DNA from: Clostridiales bacterium
Lineage (GTDB): Bacteria > Bacillota > Clostridia > Christensenellales > Aristaeellaceae
Length of the DNA stretch: 64,000 bases
Direction: 5' to 3'
NCBI GenBank assembly: GCA_015056015.1
Contig: SVHD01000002.1
Location: 1-64,000, forward strand
A program made the position numbers and the translations under genes. Numbering within the stretch: the stretch's first letter is position 1; each line of letters opens with the position of its first letter. The notes under the pieces are model-generated. The model did not search any database, was not told the DNA's origin, and was given only the letters and a program-made list of their open reading frames with translations. Below, in pieces: positions 49,408-59,737 of the stretch.

Positions 49408-52400
49408 TGAATTGCTGCGCGCCATATTTCATGCGCTTCCTGAAACGGAAGGCAAAATTGCCATTGAGCGGGTGCGCTATGTAAAAAGCGAAAATAAAGC
49501 CTATTTTTCCTTTCTTTCCGATGTATTGATCGGGGAGAAGGGCTTTTTCGTGATGAAAAAAGCCATCCAGCAGGCCTTTCCCGGCCTGAAATTTTCCCTG
49601 CGGGTGGCTTCCCCTGCCCTGGCCAAGGAATTTTTGCAAAATCCCGATAAATATGCCGCGCCGCTGAATCATTATTTATTGCGCCATTATCCCGCGGCCG
49701 CCTCCTGGGAATTTGACATGCACTGGGCCCCGGGCAACGGCCGTGTCTCTCTGGAACTTCCGGATGAATTTTCCCTGCATTATCTGGAAAAGCAGAATAT
49801 CCGCCCCCAGCTTTCCACCGTGATTCACGATGTATTCCGGCTGGATACGGACGTGGTATTGAAGGTATGCGGGGATGAGGAAAAGCGCCTGCACCAACTG
49901 CAGAAAGAACGGGAAGAGCAAGATCGGGTAGCCGCGGAGCGGGCCGCCCGATACGAAGAAATCGCCAGCGCCCAGGAAAAGAAGGAAGAAAAGCCCAAGG
50001 AAGAGGATATGCGCATCCGCGGCCGGGCCATCGGTGATCCGCCGGTTGCCATCAAGGAATTGACGGATGACAGCGGCCTGGTGGTCATTCAGGGCAAGGT
50101 GCTGGATGTTGAAGACAAGGAAATCGCCGGAGGCGAAATGGTGCTGCTTTCCTTCCTGGTGACGGATTATACCAGCACCATCCGCTGCAAGGCATTTTTG
50201 CGCTATCGTCCCCGCCGCCGCAAGGATGACGAGGAGGCCCCCGTTCCCATCAGCGACGCTGAGCGGGAAGCGGTACAAAAGGTGGTAAAATCCATTAAGC
50301 CCGGCATGGGCATTATCGTTAGAGGCGATACCCAATACGATAATTATTCCCATGAAACGGTGGTGATGGCCCGGGATATGTCCAAGGCCAAATTGCCCAA
50401 GCGCATGGATAATGCCCCGGAAAAGCGCATCGAATTGCATCTGCATACCAATATGAGCAATATGGACGCGGTTTCCTCCGCTTCCGATCTGATTGGCCGG
50501 GCCGCCGAATGGGGGCATGAGGCCATCGCCGTTACCGATCATGGGGTGGCCCAGGCCTTCCCCGAAGCCTTTGGCGCGGCAAAAAGCAAGGGCATTAAAT
50601 TGATTCCCGGGGTGGAAGGGTATCTTACCGATGATGACGGAGTAGTGATGGGCGAAAATGATTTGTCCATTGATACCCCCATTATCGTGCTGGACTTTGA
50701 AACCACCGGCCTCAATACCGCCAAGGACCGGATCATCGAAATCGGCGCAGTAAAGCTGGCCCACGGCCAGGTGGTGGATAGCTATGGCGTGCTGGTAAAC
50801 CCCGGCATGCTGCTGCCCCAGAAGATCGTGGAAATTACCCATATCACTGATCAGATGCTTAGGGACGCCCCCAGCGCGGCCGAGGTGCTGCCCAAGCTGC
50901 TGGAGTTTATGGACGGCTGCCCCATCGCTGCCCACAACGCCAAATTTGACTGTGCCGTGCTGGAAAGCGAATTAAAGCGCCTGGGCCTTTCCTATGAAGC
51001 GCCGCAGGTGGATACCCTGACCCTTTCCCGAAAGCTGTATCCCGAACTCAAATCCCATAAGCTGGGCAGCGTCTGCAAGCGTCTGGGCGTATCCTTAAAG
51101 GACGCGCACCGGGCCGTCAACGACGCCGCCGCCACCGCCCAGTGCCTGGCCCGGATGATTGACGACGCCAAGAAAAAGGGCGCCGTGACACTGAAGGATC
51201 TGAATGATATTTCCTCCGGCTATACCCTGGGCAATTCCTGGCATGTGGTGCTGCTGGCCGCCAGCCAGGATGGCATGACCAATCTGAACCATCTGATTTC
51301 GGAAGGTCATTTGAATTATTTCCGCAGAAAGCCCCATATTCCCCGGGCCGTTCTGCAAAAATACCGCAAGGATCTGATCGTGGGCTCCGCCTGCGAATCG
51401 GGCGAATTATTCTCCGCCATGGTGGAAGGCGCCAGCGATGAAAAGCTAGGCAAGATCGCCAGATTCTACGATTATCTGGAAATCCAGCCCATCGGCAATA
51501 ATGCCTTCCTGGTGCGGGAAGGCCGGGCCGCCGATGACGAAGCCCTGCGGGAATTCAACCGGCGCATTGTGCGGCTGGGCGAAAAGCTGGGAATCCCGGT
51601 GGTCGCCACCGGTGACGTGCATTTCCTCGATCCTCAGGATGCCCAGTTCCGGGCCATTTTGCAGGCCGGGCAGGGCTTTTCCGACGCCGATCATCAGCCG
51701 CCCCTGTATTTCAAGACCACCGAAGAAATGCTGCAGGAATTTGCCTACCTGGGCAAAGAAAAGGCCTATGAGGTGGTCATTACCAATCCCAAGAAAATTG
51801 CTGATAAGGTAGGCAAGGTGGGCCTGTTCCCGCCCCATCCCGAAGGAAAGACCACCTTCTCCCCCTTCTGGCCCACGGCCGAGCAGGATATCAAGAATCT
51901 TACCTACGGCACCGCCCATCGCTATTATGGGGATGAATTGCCCGAAATCGTGCAAAAGCGCATCGACAAGGAATTGAACGCCATCGTGGGTTACGGCTAC
52001 TGCACCCTGTATTCCATCGCCCAGAAGCTGGTGGCCAAATCCCTGTCCGATGGCTATGTGGTTGGCAGCCGCGGTTCGGTAGGCTCTTCCTTCGTGGCAT
52101 TTTTGACGGGCATTACGGAAATCAATTCCCTGCCCGTGCATTATCGCTGCCTCACCTGCAGGAAAGCGGATTTCGATATCCCTCCCGAATATACCATCGG
52201 CGTGGATTTGCCGGATAAGAATTGCCCGGTATGCGGCAATCCCCTGATCAAGGATGGCTTTGATATTCCTTTCGAGGCCTTCCTGGGCTTCAAGGGCGAT
52301 AAGGTGCCTGATATCGACCTGAATTTCTCCGGCGAATATCAGCCCCGGGCCCATCAGTATGTAAAGGATCTCTTCGGTACGGAATATGTATTCCGCGCCG

Positions 52401-53740
52401 GCACCATCGGCACCCTGGCGGAAAAAACCGCCTACGGCTATGTGCTCAAATATCTGGAAGAAAGAAATATGACCGTTCCGGAAGCAGAAAAGGAACGCCT
52501 GGCCGCCGGCTGCGTGGGCGTAAAGCGCACCACGGGCCAGCACCCCGCAGGCATGGTCGTTCTGCCCAAGGAATATGACATCTGTCAGTTCACGGCCGTA
52601 CAGCACCCCGCAGACGATATGGAATCCACCACCGTCACCACCCACTATGATTTCGGCTCCATGCATGATATTCTGGTCAAGCTGGATATTCTTGGCCACG
52701 ATGATCCCACCATGCTGCATATGCTGGAAGAACTGACCGGGGTGAATTTCAAAGATATTCCCCTGGGCGACAAGGGCGTGATGAGCCTGTTTTCATCCAC
52801 CAAGGCGCTGGGGGTTACGCCGGAGGATATCGGCAGCAATACGGGCACCTTTGGCGTGCCGGAATTCGGCACCGCCTTCGTGCGCCAAATGCTGGAGGAT
52901 ACCCATCCCTCCACCATGCAGGAATTGATCCGTATTTCCGGCCTTTCCCACGGCACCGACGTATGGCTGGGCAATGCCAAGGATCTGATTGATAAGGGCG
53001 TCGTTCCCCTTTCCCAGTGCCTGTGCACCCGTGAAGACATCATGAATCAGCTGATGCAAATGGGCGTGCCGGCCAAAATGGCCTTTGATACCATGGAATT
53101 CGTGCGCAAAGGCAAGGGCTTGAAGCCCGAAATGGCCGACGCCATGCATGAGCATAACGTGCCTGCCTGGTTTGAAGAGAGCTGCCGGAAGATCAAATAC
53201 ATGTTCCCCAAGGGCCATGCCGCCGCCTACGTCACCATGGCGCTGCGAGTTGCCTGGTATAAGGTATACCGTCCCCAGGCCTATTACGCCGCCTATTTTA
53301 CCATCCGCGGCGACGGCTTTGACGCCTGCACCATGATCCTGCCCATCGATCAATTGCGGCAGAAGCTCAAGGAAATGTATCAGCTGGATCAGGAAAAGAA
53401 AACCTCCCAGAAGGATAAGGATGCCATCACCGCCATGGAACTGGTGCTGGAAATGATGGCAAGAGGCTATTATTTCCTGCCCGCCGATCTTTACAAGAGC
53501 GATGTATCCCGCTTCATTCCCGAAGGGGATAAGGCCCTGCGGGTGCCCTTTACCGCCCTGGGCGGCCTGGGCGAATCGGCAGCACAGGGCATTGTGGACG
53601 CCAGAAGCACCCCCTTCATTTCCGTGGAGGATCTGAAAAACCGGGGCAAGGTATCCAGCGCCGTGGTGGATCTGCTGCGGGATCATGGATGCCTGAAGGA
53701 TCTGGCCGAAACCAATCAGGTGACGCTGTTTAATTTCTAA
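49397..53740 (+). CDS. polC: DNA polymerase III subunit alpha, Gram-positive PolC type with exonuclease insertion
   Basis: HLHTNMSNMDAVSS PHP motif, VLDFETTGLNTAKDRIIEIGAVK exonuclease, GSRGSVGSSFVAFLTGITEINSLPVHY, KKTSQKDKDAITAMELVLEM. Confidence 0.97.
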   Translation: MTYDELLRAIFHALPETEGKIAIERVRYVKSENKAYFSFLSDVLIGEKGFFVMKKAIQQAFPGLKFSLRVASPALAKEFLQNPDKYAAPLNHYLLRHYPAAASWEFDMHWAPGNGRVSLELPDEFSLHYLEKQNIRPQLSTVIHDVFRLDTDVVLKVCGDEEKRLHQLQKEREEQDRVAAERAARYEEIASAQEKKEEKPKEEDMRIRGRAIGDPPVAIKELTDDSGLVVIQGKVLDVEDKEIAGGEMVLLSFLVTDYTSTIRCKAFLRYRPRRRKDDEEAPVPISDAEREAVQKVVKSIKPGMGIIVRGDTQYDNYSHETVVMARDMSKAKLPKRMDNAPEKRIELHLHTNMSNMDAVSSASDLIGRAAEWGHEAIAVTDHGVAQAFPEAFGAAKSKGIKLIPGVEGYLTDDDGVVMGENDLSIDTPIIVLDFETTGLNTAKDRIIEIGAVKLAHGQVVDSYGVLVNPGMLLPQKIVEITHITDQMLRDAPSAAEVLPKLLEFMDGCPIAAHNAKFDCAVLESELKRLGLSYEAPQVDTLTLSRKLYPELKSHKLGSVCKRLGVSLKDAHRAVNDAAATAQCLARMIDDAKKKGAVTLKDLNDISSGYTLGNSWHVVLLAASQDGMTNLNHLISEGHLNYFRRKPHIPRAVLQKYRKDLIVGSACESGELFSAMVEGASDEKLGKIARFYDYLEIQPIGNNAFLVREGRAADDEALREFNRRIVRLGEKLGIPVVATGDVHFLDPQDAQFRAILQAGQGFSDADHQPPLYFKTTEEMLQEFAYLGKEKAYEVVITNPKKIADKVGKVGLFPPHPEGKTTFSPFWPTAEQDIKNLTYGTAHRYYGDELPEIVQKRIDKELNAIVGYGYCTLYSIAQKLVAKSLSDGYVVGSRGSVGSSFVAFLTGITEINSLPVHYRCLTCRKADFDIPPEYTIGVDLPDKNCPVCGNPLIKDGFDIPFEAFLGFKGDKVPDIDLNFSGEYQPRAHQYVKDLFGTEYVFRAGTIGTLAEKTAYGYVLKYLEERNMTVPEAEKERLAAGCVGVKRTTGQHPAGMVVLPKEYDICQFTAVQHPADDMESTTVTTHYDFGSMHDILVKLDILGHDDPTMLHMLEELTGVNFKDIPLGDKGVMSLFSSTKALGVTPEDIGSNTGTFGVPEFGTAFVRQMLEDTHPSTMQELIRISGLSHGTDVWLGNAKDLIDKGVVPLSQCLCTREDIMNQLMQMGVPAKMAFDTMEFVRKGKGLKPEMADAMHEHNVPAWFEESCRKIKYMFPKGHAAAYVTMALRVAWYKVYRPQAYYAAYFTIRGDGFDACTMILPIDQLRQKLKEMYQLDQEKKTSQKDKDAITAMELVLEMMARGYYFLPADLYKSDVSRFIPEGDKALRVPFTALGGLGESAAQGIVDARSTPFISVEDLKNRGKVSSAVVDLLRDHGCLKDLAETNQVTLFNF

Positions 53741-53866
53741 AACCGAATGTAAAAATTTCCCCTGAGGATTTGCCAATCATGGAAATCATGCTATAATAAG
53801 AATGATATTCCCAGGACGGCGAAAATTGCTTCACCGCCACACGCGAGAAAAGACGGGAGGACCATT

Positions 53867-54883
53867 GTGAAAGCAAAGCTGATAATTTCTTTGGCGCTGA
53901 TGCTGGCGCTGCTTGCCATTCTGCCTGCGAATTTTGCGCTGGCCAAGGAGGATGACGTGATCTATAACGGCATCATTACCCGCCGTTATGAAAACAGCAC
54001 CACCAGCGTCTACAAAGAAATGGATAAAGAGAGCAAAGTGCTCAAATACATGAATCCCGGCACCAAGATCGAAATTCTGGCCATTTACCCTGATTGGGTG
54101 GCCATCCGGTATGGTACCAAGGGCGTGGGTTATGTGCTGCGCAATCGCATTGACGTTCCCGAAGACGCCAAGGTATTCGGCAATCATCCCCCCTATCCCG
54201 TCATGGAACAGGATTATTACGCCGTGATCGATCGCCAGGTGGAAGTAAAAAGCGATAAGAGCGCGGACAGCGAAACCCTGGAAATCCTCACCCCCGGCGC
54301 CCGGGTGGCCCTGGAGGGCGTGGAGGATGGCTGGGCCCGGCTGATCTACAAGCGTCAGTATGGCTATATCGATACCCGGATGCTGACCGAAATCTATCCT
54401 GTGGCCAGCCATATCGAATCGGCGGATTCCTCTGCCCCCATTGCCGTTTTCCATTCCTTTTTCAAGGATGATCCGCCCCGGAATAATAACCTGGCGGTGG
54501 CCTGCGGCTTTATCAGCAAGGTGCTGCAGCCCGGGGAAACCATGAATTTCAATGATACCGTCAGCCCCTTCAACGCCGCCAACGGCTATGAACCGGCCGG
54601 CGTGCTGGTGGATGGGGAGCTCAAAAAGAATTACGGCGGCGGTTCCTGCCAGGTATCCTCTACCCTGTGGGATACGCTGATGCAATTGCCCGGCATCACC
54701 GTTTTGCTGCGCAAGCCCCACGGCGATAATGCCGCCTCCTATCTGCCCCATGGCATGGACGCCTCTTCCGGCACCGATAACCTGAATTTCATTTTCCGCA
54801 ATGATTATGATTTCCCCATCCGGATTGACGCCTCCACCCATGATCTTTGCCTGTTTGTTGCCGTTTACAAGGAGGCCGAATAA
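53867..54883 (+). CDS. VanW family protein with SH3-like region (paralog 1)
   Basis: Signal peptide; PGETMNFNDTVSPFNAANGYEPAGVLVDGELKKNYGGGSCQVSSTLWD. Confidence 0.88.
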   Translation: MKAKLIISLALMLALLAILPANFALAKEDDVIYNGIITRRYENSTTSVYKEMDKESKVLKYMNPGTKIEILAIYPDWVAIRYGTKGVGYVLRNRIDVPEDAKVFGNHPPYPVMEQDYYAVIDRQVEVKSDKSADSETLEILTPGARVALEGVEDGWARLIYKRQYGYIDTRMLTEIYPVASHIESADSSAPIAVFHSFFKDDPPRNNNLAVACGFISKVLQPGETMNFNDTVSPFNAANGYEPAGVLVDGELKKNYGGGSCQVSSTLWDTLMQLPGITVLLRKPHGDNAASYLPHGMDASSGTDNLNFIFRNDYDFPIRIDASTHDLCLFVAVYKEAE

Positions 54884-54886
54884 CCC

Positions 54887-55912
54887 ATGAAACGCCTGCT
54901 TTCCCTGCTGCTGATTTTGCTTTTCCTGCCCCTTTCCGGGGCATTTTGCTTTGCAGAGGATGAGGAAATCCCCGCCACGGAATTATACGTGGGCAAGATG
55001 CGCCTATCGGCCAAGGTATTTTCCGATTGGGATGGCACCACCGGCATCAATCATATCACCTCCATTCCCAAGGGCGTATGGGTAAAGATTTATGCCCTGA
55101 ATCCCACCTTCGCCTATGTCTCTTATCCCCAGGGGAATATTTCCGGCTATGTGAAAAGGGTCTGCATTGAGCAGATGCGCACCGTAGATTCCCTGACCAC
55201 CCCGCCCTACGGCGTGGATTTCAATCATTACATCGCTTCCATCGGCGCGGAATCCGCCGCCATTACCACCGAGCCCGGCGGTGGGGATACCCTGATCACC
55301 CTGTATAAGGGCGCCAAGGTTTCCTTTATCGGTTTTGAGGATGGCTATGCCAAGCTGATTTATCACCGCCGCTATGGCTACATCAATTCCAATCTGCTTG
55401 CCGATGTGGATCGGGTCTATTACGATACCGAATACGCCGGGATTGACGCGCCCATTGCCTCTTATACTTCCTTTTACAAAATCACCACCGATGAATCCAA
55501 TCGGAACCGGATGCACAATATCGCCGTGGCCTGCCGGAAATTATGCGAATTGCCTCTGCCCGCGGGATCCAATCTGAATTTCAACCGGGATATCGGCCCC
55601 TATCGCGCCTCCGAAGGCTATCTGCAGGCCGGCGCCCTGGTGGATGGGGAATTGACCCAGGGCTATGGCGGCGGCACATGCCAGGTTTCCTCCACGCTTT
55701 ATAATGTGGTGCTTCAGCTGCCCGGCCTTACCGTGCTGCAGCGCCGGGCCCACGGGGATAACGGCGCTTCCTATCTGCCCATCGGCGTGGACGCCGCCGT
55801 GGGGAATTCCGCCCTGAATTTCCGTTTCCGGAATGATTATCCCTTCCCCATCCGCATCGACGCCTCCTCCCAGGACGGCGCCCTGACCATCGCCATCTAC
55901 CGGGCTGAATAA
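54887..55912 (+). CDS. VanW family protein with SH3-like region (paralog 2)
   Basis: Signal peptide; LNFNRDIGPYRASEGYLQAGALVDGELTQGYGGGTCQVSSTLYN. Confidence 0.88.
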   Translation: MKRLLSLLLILLFLPLSGAFCFAEDEEIPATELYVGKMRLSAKVFSDWDGTTGINHITSIPKGVWVKIYALNPTFAYVSYPQGNISGYVKRVCIEQMRTVDSLTTPPYGVDFNHYIASIGAESAAITTEPGGGDTLITLYKGAKVSFIGFEDGYAKLIYHRRYGYINSNLLADVDRVYYDTEYAGIDAPIASYTSFYKITTDESNRNRMHNIAVACRKLCELPLPAGSNLNFNRDIGPYRASEGYLQAGALVDGELTQGYGGGTCQVSSTLYNVVLQLPGLTVLQRRAHGDNGASYLPIGVDAAVGNSALNFRFRNDYPFPIRIDASSQDGALTIAIYRAE

Positions 55913-55930
55913 AACGAAAAAAGAAAAAGA

Positions 55931-56043
55931 GTATGGGGGAACCATTCTTTGTGACCAAAGAACGGTTCCCCCATTCCCCCTCCAAGAAAGTCATCCTGGA
56001 TATTGCATTTTTTGTTTATAAACACTTGTATGCCAGTGGAATG
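55931..56043 (+). repeat. Dispersed double-hairpin repeat, copy 11 (CTGG/CCAG type)
   Basis: gtatgggggaaccattctttgtgaccaaagaacggttcccccattccccctccaagaaagtcatcctgga ... atgccagtgg. Confidence 0.8.
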
Positions 56044-56060
56044 TTGGAGAATACTTTGTT

Positions 56061-56103
56061 GAAAAAAGATTCTTTGCGACCAAAGAACGGTTCCACCATT
56101 GTT
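56061..56103 (+). repeat. Dispersed repeat, copy 12 (partial/degenerate)
   Basis: gaaaaaagattctttgcgaccaaagaacggttccaccattg; hairpin core only. Confidence 0.6.
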
Positions 56104-56113
56104 GTATGAGATA

Positions 56114-56227
56114 CTTTGCGGGAGGGGTATTCTTTGTGGCCAAAGAATACCCCTCCCGCACCCTCCCCAAGAAATCCACTCGGGATTTTTATATTTTCCT
56201 CCTGTCAGAGCATTTCCCCGTGTTTGT
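56114..56227 (+). repeat. Dispersed double-hairpin repeat, copy 13
   Basis: tttgcgggaggggtattctttgtggccaaagaatacccctcccgcaccctccccaagaaatccactcggga ... atttccccgtgttt. Confidence 0.85.
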
Positions 56228-56283
56228 TTTATAAATGGTGATATGCCTCTTGCCGCATTCGCTGTTCATTCTTCCATTCCGAA

Positions 56284-56727
56284 TTACTTTCCTATCGCCA
56301 CCCTCGTTCCCAAGGGCACGAGTTCATACAGTTTCTCTGCATCCTGATCGGAAAGCGCGATGCAGCCCGCCGTCCAATCCCGCACCGTACCGCCGCCGTG
56401 AATATAGATTTCGCCGCCCATGGGGGAGCCCCAGGGCGGTCTTTCCATATTCCGGGCTCTTTCCCGGATGCAGGCAATCAAATCCGCATCCATCTGCATC
56501 CGGATGGCGTCCTGCTCATTGGGATAGCTGATTCCCAGAGAGGGGCCATACTTCCCAATCTTTTTGAGGCAGATATAGTATTCCCCTTCCGGTGTTTTGC
56601 CGTCACCCTCTTTTTCCTTGGGGCCAGCGGGCGCAGAGCCAAGGGCAATTTTGCAGGAAAAGAGGATTATTCCTTCCGCATCCAGCAGCATCAATTGCCG
56701 GCGGGCTTTTTGAATCAATATCCGCAT
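56284..56727 (-). CDS. L,D-transpeptidase (YkuD family)
   Basis: GEYYICLKKIGKYGPSLGISYPN, IYIHGGGTVRDWTAGCIALSDQDAEKLY. Confidence 0.9.
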   Translation of the reverse strand: MRILIQKARRQLMLLDAEGIILFSCKIALGSAPAGPKEKEGDGKTPEGEYYICLKKIGKYGPSLGISYPNEQDAIRMQMDADLIACIRERARNMERPPWGSPMGGEIYIHGGGTVRDWTAGCIALSDQDAEKLYELVPLGTRVAIGK

Positions 56728-56729
56728 AT

Positions 56730-57410
56730 TTACATCACATAAATCAGGGCCAGGGGCACCAGAATGGCAGGCAGCAGATCGCCCACGGGGATATGCTCCT
56801 TCCGGATCATATTCAGGCCGATCCCCATAATCAGCACGCCGCCCACGGCGCTCATTTCCGTTACTGCCCGATCCGTCAGAATCGGCGCCACGAATTGGGC
56901 CAGCAGGGCAATGCCCCCCTGATAAATCAGAATAGCCACGGCGGAAAGCATGACCCCGGGGCCCATGGTGCTGGCCAGGATGATGCTGTTCACCCCGTCG
57001 AGGATGGATTTGGCAATCAGGGTGCTATGATCCCCCCGCAGGCCGGAATCCAGGCTGCCCACGATGGCCATGGCGCCCACGCAATACATCAGCGACGCAA
57101 TAACGAAGCCCTTGCCGAAATTATCATCCTCCCCATGGGAGAAGCGCTTTTGTAATTTCTGGCCCAGATGATCCAGCCGTTTTTCAATCTGCAGCGCCAC
57201 GCCGATGCAGCCGCCAATCACGATGGACAGAATCACCAGCATCACGTTGCCCGTTCCCAGCGCGCCCTGCACGCCGATTAGAATCACGCAAAGGCCCATA
57301 CCGGAAATCAGGGTATCCTTCAGCTGCTGCGGAATACCTTTCCGCAAAAGCAGCCCCAGAAGGGAACCCACAATTACCGCCGCCGCATTGATCAAAGTGC
57401 CAATCATCAA
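56730..57410 (-). CDS. DUF554 family membrane protein
   Basis: MIGTLINAAAVIVGSLLGLLLRKGIP ... GLNMIRKEHIPVGDLLPAIL. Confidence 0.88.
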   Translation of the reverse strand: MMIGTLINAAAVIVGSLLGLLLRKGIPQQLKDTLISGMGLCVILIGVQGALGTGNVMLVILSIVIGGCIGVALQIEKRLDHLGQKLQKRFSHGEDDNFGKGFVIASLMYCVGAMAIVGSLDSGLRGDHSTLIAKSILDGVNSIILASTMGPGVMLSAVAILIYQGGIALLAQFVAPILTDRAVTEMSAVGGVLIMGIGLNMIRKEHIPVGDLLPAILVPLALIYVM

Positions 57411-57523
57411 AAATCATCCCCGTTTCCGTAAGAATAAACGCCCGCAGCATGCAGGCGAAAAATGCCATAAATCAGTATAGCATATTTGGAATCGTATCGC
57501 TGTTTCTTTTTCGTCTTTCCTGC

Positions 57524-57556
57524 AAAAATCCCCGGGCTATTCCTCGGCCCGGGGAT
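57524..57556 (-). terminator. Terminator downstream of the flavodoxin-type genes
   Basis: atccccgggc-tattcctcg-gcccggggat; read on the minus strand it is followed by TTTTTGC. Confidence 0.7.
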
Positions 57557-57565
57557 CCATTTTCC

Positions 57566-58120
57566 TTATTTTTTGCTCAAAATCTGTCCCAATACCCGGG
57601 CAGCCTGCAGGGCCTCGGGATCCTGGCGGGCGGGCAGGGAATCTGTCCGCAGGGACATCACTTCCTCCGCAATATCCTTGGCGCCCATGGCGCGAAGCAG
57701 GATTTTTGCCGTTTTAATGGCATTGGATGGGCCGCCCATGCCGCCGCCGGTGAGCAGAATGCCGCCCTTCTTTTCCTTTTCATTCAAGCGAATGCCCTGG
57801 AAACGATTGGCACAATAGAAAAGCTGCAGCCGGCTGAGCATGGCAAGCAGAGGCCCGGTCAATTCCGAATAATACAGAGGAGATGCGATCACAATGGCGT
57901 CGCTTTCCTGAATCATGCGATAAATGCGGGTCATGCCATCCTGCATGGCGCAAACGGGATGCTGCCAGCAATAGCGGCAATCCATGCAGGGGGATACATT
58001 TCTTTCGTCATAGGCCCGGATAATCTGGTATTCCCCGGAAAGCGTTTCCGTCATCGCCTGAATCAGCGTGGCGGTATCCCCCTTAGGATGGGGCGATCCA
58101 TCAAAAATCAGCGTTTTCAT
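57566..58120 (-). CDS. Flavodoxin/NADPH-dependent FMN reductase family protein
   Basis: MKTLIFDGSPHPKGDTATLIQAM, CMDCRYCWQHPVCAMQD. Confidence 0.85.
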   Translation of the reverse strand: MKTLIFDGSPHPKGDTATLIQAMTETLSGEYQIIRAYDERNVSPCMDCRYCWQHPVCAMQDGMTRIYRMIQESDAIVIASPLYYSELTGPLLAMLSRLQLFYCANRFQGIRLNEKEKKGGILLTGGGMGGPSNAIKTAKILLRAMGAKDIAEEVMSLRTDSLPARQDPEALQAARVLGQILSKK

Positions 58121-58608
58121 TTCTTCAAATACGCCAGCACATGGGCCGCCGCTTCCTCCGTAACAGGCAGATCATCCTTGGATTTGGCTACATCGATCAA
58201 TCCCTGAATTTCCGCCGTCTTTTCCTTTTTCTTTTCCAGCACGGATAAAAGCTTATTCATCATCATCCGATAAATGGGGCTGAGCTTCTCCATATCCAGC
58301 CCGCCGCGGATGAGGAATACGGGCAGATTGCCCATGCCATTTTGCCGGGCGGTCTTTTCCGCCGCAGCCTGGGTATGATTACCCATGCCCACGGCGCAGA
58401 CGGCCTTTACCTGATACTGCTTTTTCGCTTTCTTAAAGCCCTTGACGATCCCCGCCATCAGCCAGCCCAGGAACAGCACTTCCGTGCCTTTTTCCAATTT
58501 TCCCTTAGCTTCCTGAACGGAATATACCGGCAGCCCTGTTTTTTCGCCAATAAGCTTGGCATACGCCCGTGTATGCCCGGCGTGAGACTCGTAAACGATG
58601 GCCTTCAT
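58117..58608 (-). CDS. Flavodoxin-like protein
   Basis: MKAIVYESHAGHTRAYAKLIGEKTGLPVYSVQEAK. Confidence 0.75.
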   Translation of the reverse strand: MKAIVYESHAGHTRAYAKLIGEKTGLPVYSVQEAKGKLEKGTEVLFLGWLMAGIVKGFKKAKKQYQVKAVCAVGMGNHTQAAAEKTARQNGMGNLPVFLIRGGLDMEKLSPIYRMMMNKLLSVLEKKKEKTAEIQGLIDVAKSKDDLPVTEEAAAHVLAYLKK

Positions 58609-58764
58609 TTTTCTCTCTCCTTCAGTATCTTCGCCGCGCACATGCGCGGATTCCGGTGCGCCGCTGGAATCATGTTTCCCTATTTTCTGGTGATTTATAA
58701 AAGGGCACAGATACATTTTCTGCCCAGAATCGCCTTTTTCCTGCACTATTATGGAAAAGAGCAG

Positions 58765-59343
58765 TTATTTTTCTGTTTCCGGCCATTTTTCCCAATCTTC
58801 CCGGAAAAGGGCATAAGTAAATTCATCGCTCTTTTTTCCGCCTTCGGTTTTGGCGGGGCGGCATTCCTTTTCGGTGGATTCCAGGTGCATATGCAGCCGT
58901 TCCATCACCCGATAGGAGGGAATATTCCGGGTATCGCAATGGGCGATGACCTTATCAACCTGCATTTCCTCAAAGGCGTAGCGAATCAATTCCCGGCCCA
59001 TTTCGGTAACATAGCCCTTTCCCCGATGCTCCGGGGTCAGAATCCAGCCGATTTCGGCCACGTCCCCATGATCGCCCCAATATTCCACGCTGCCATCCCC
59101 CAGGGTTTCCCCGGTTTCCTTCAGCACGATGCAATATTCCCGGGCGCGGATGGGCCTTTTCCCCCATTCGCCCAGGGCATAGGAAAGAAAGCGATGGGCG
59201 TCCGATTCCGGCGTGGTGCCAGGGTGTCCCCAGTGATAAAGATATTTCACCGTATCCGGATCGGAAGAAATTTTCAGGATCAGGGGATAATCCCCTGCTT
59301 CAAAAGGCCGCAGATATAGCCGGGCCGTTTCTAAATGCTTCAT
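58765..59343 (-). CDS. GNAT family N-acetyltransferase (RimJ/RimL-like)
   Basis: LETARLYLRPFEAGDY, EIGWILTPEHRGKGYVTEMGREL. Confidence 0.9.
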   Translation of the reverse strand: MKHLETARLYLRPFEAGDYPLILKISSDPDTVKYLYHWGHPGTTPESDAHRFLSYALGEWGKRPIRAREYCIVLKETGETLGDGSVEYWGDHGDVAEIGWILTPEHRGKGYVTEMGRELIRYAFEEMQVDKVIAHCDTRNIPSYRVMERLHMHLESTEKECRPAKTEGGKKSDEFTYALFREDWEKWPETEK

Positions 59344-59437
59344 TTTTTCCTCGCAGCAAAAGGACTGATCAAAAAATACCGGATGATAGAAAAAGGGCCG
59401 CTTGCTTCACAGCGAGCAGCCCTTTTCATTCCATTGC

Positions 59438-59737
59438 TTACTGGGCGGCAGTTTCGGTGACGACGGGATGTACGCTCACCTGCTTGTCAAACTTGCCCTT
59501 GCGTTCGAAACGCATGATGCCATCCACCTTGGCGAAGAGGGTATCGTCCTTGCCGATGCCCACGTTCAGGCCGGGATGAACCTTGGTGCCCCGCTGACGA
59601 ACCAGGATGTTGCCAGCCAGCACGAACTGACCATCAGCCCGCTTCGGGCCCAGGCGCTTGCTTTCGCTATCGCGACCATTCCGGGTAGAGCCCATACCTT
59701 TTTTATGGGCGAAAAGCTGAAGATTAAGCTTCAACAT
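59438..59737 (-). CDS. rpmA: Ribosomal protein L27 with cleavable N-terminal extension
   Basis: [56 protein letters not shown]. Confidence 0.97.
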   Translation of the reverse strand: MLKLNLQLFAHKKGMGSTRNGRDSESKRLGPKRADGQFVLAGNILVRQRGTKVHPGLNVGIGKDDTLFAKVDGIMRFERKGKFDKQVSVHPVVTETAAQ

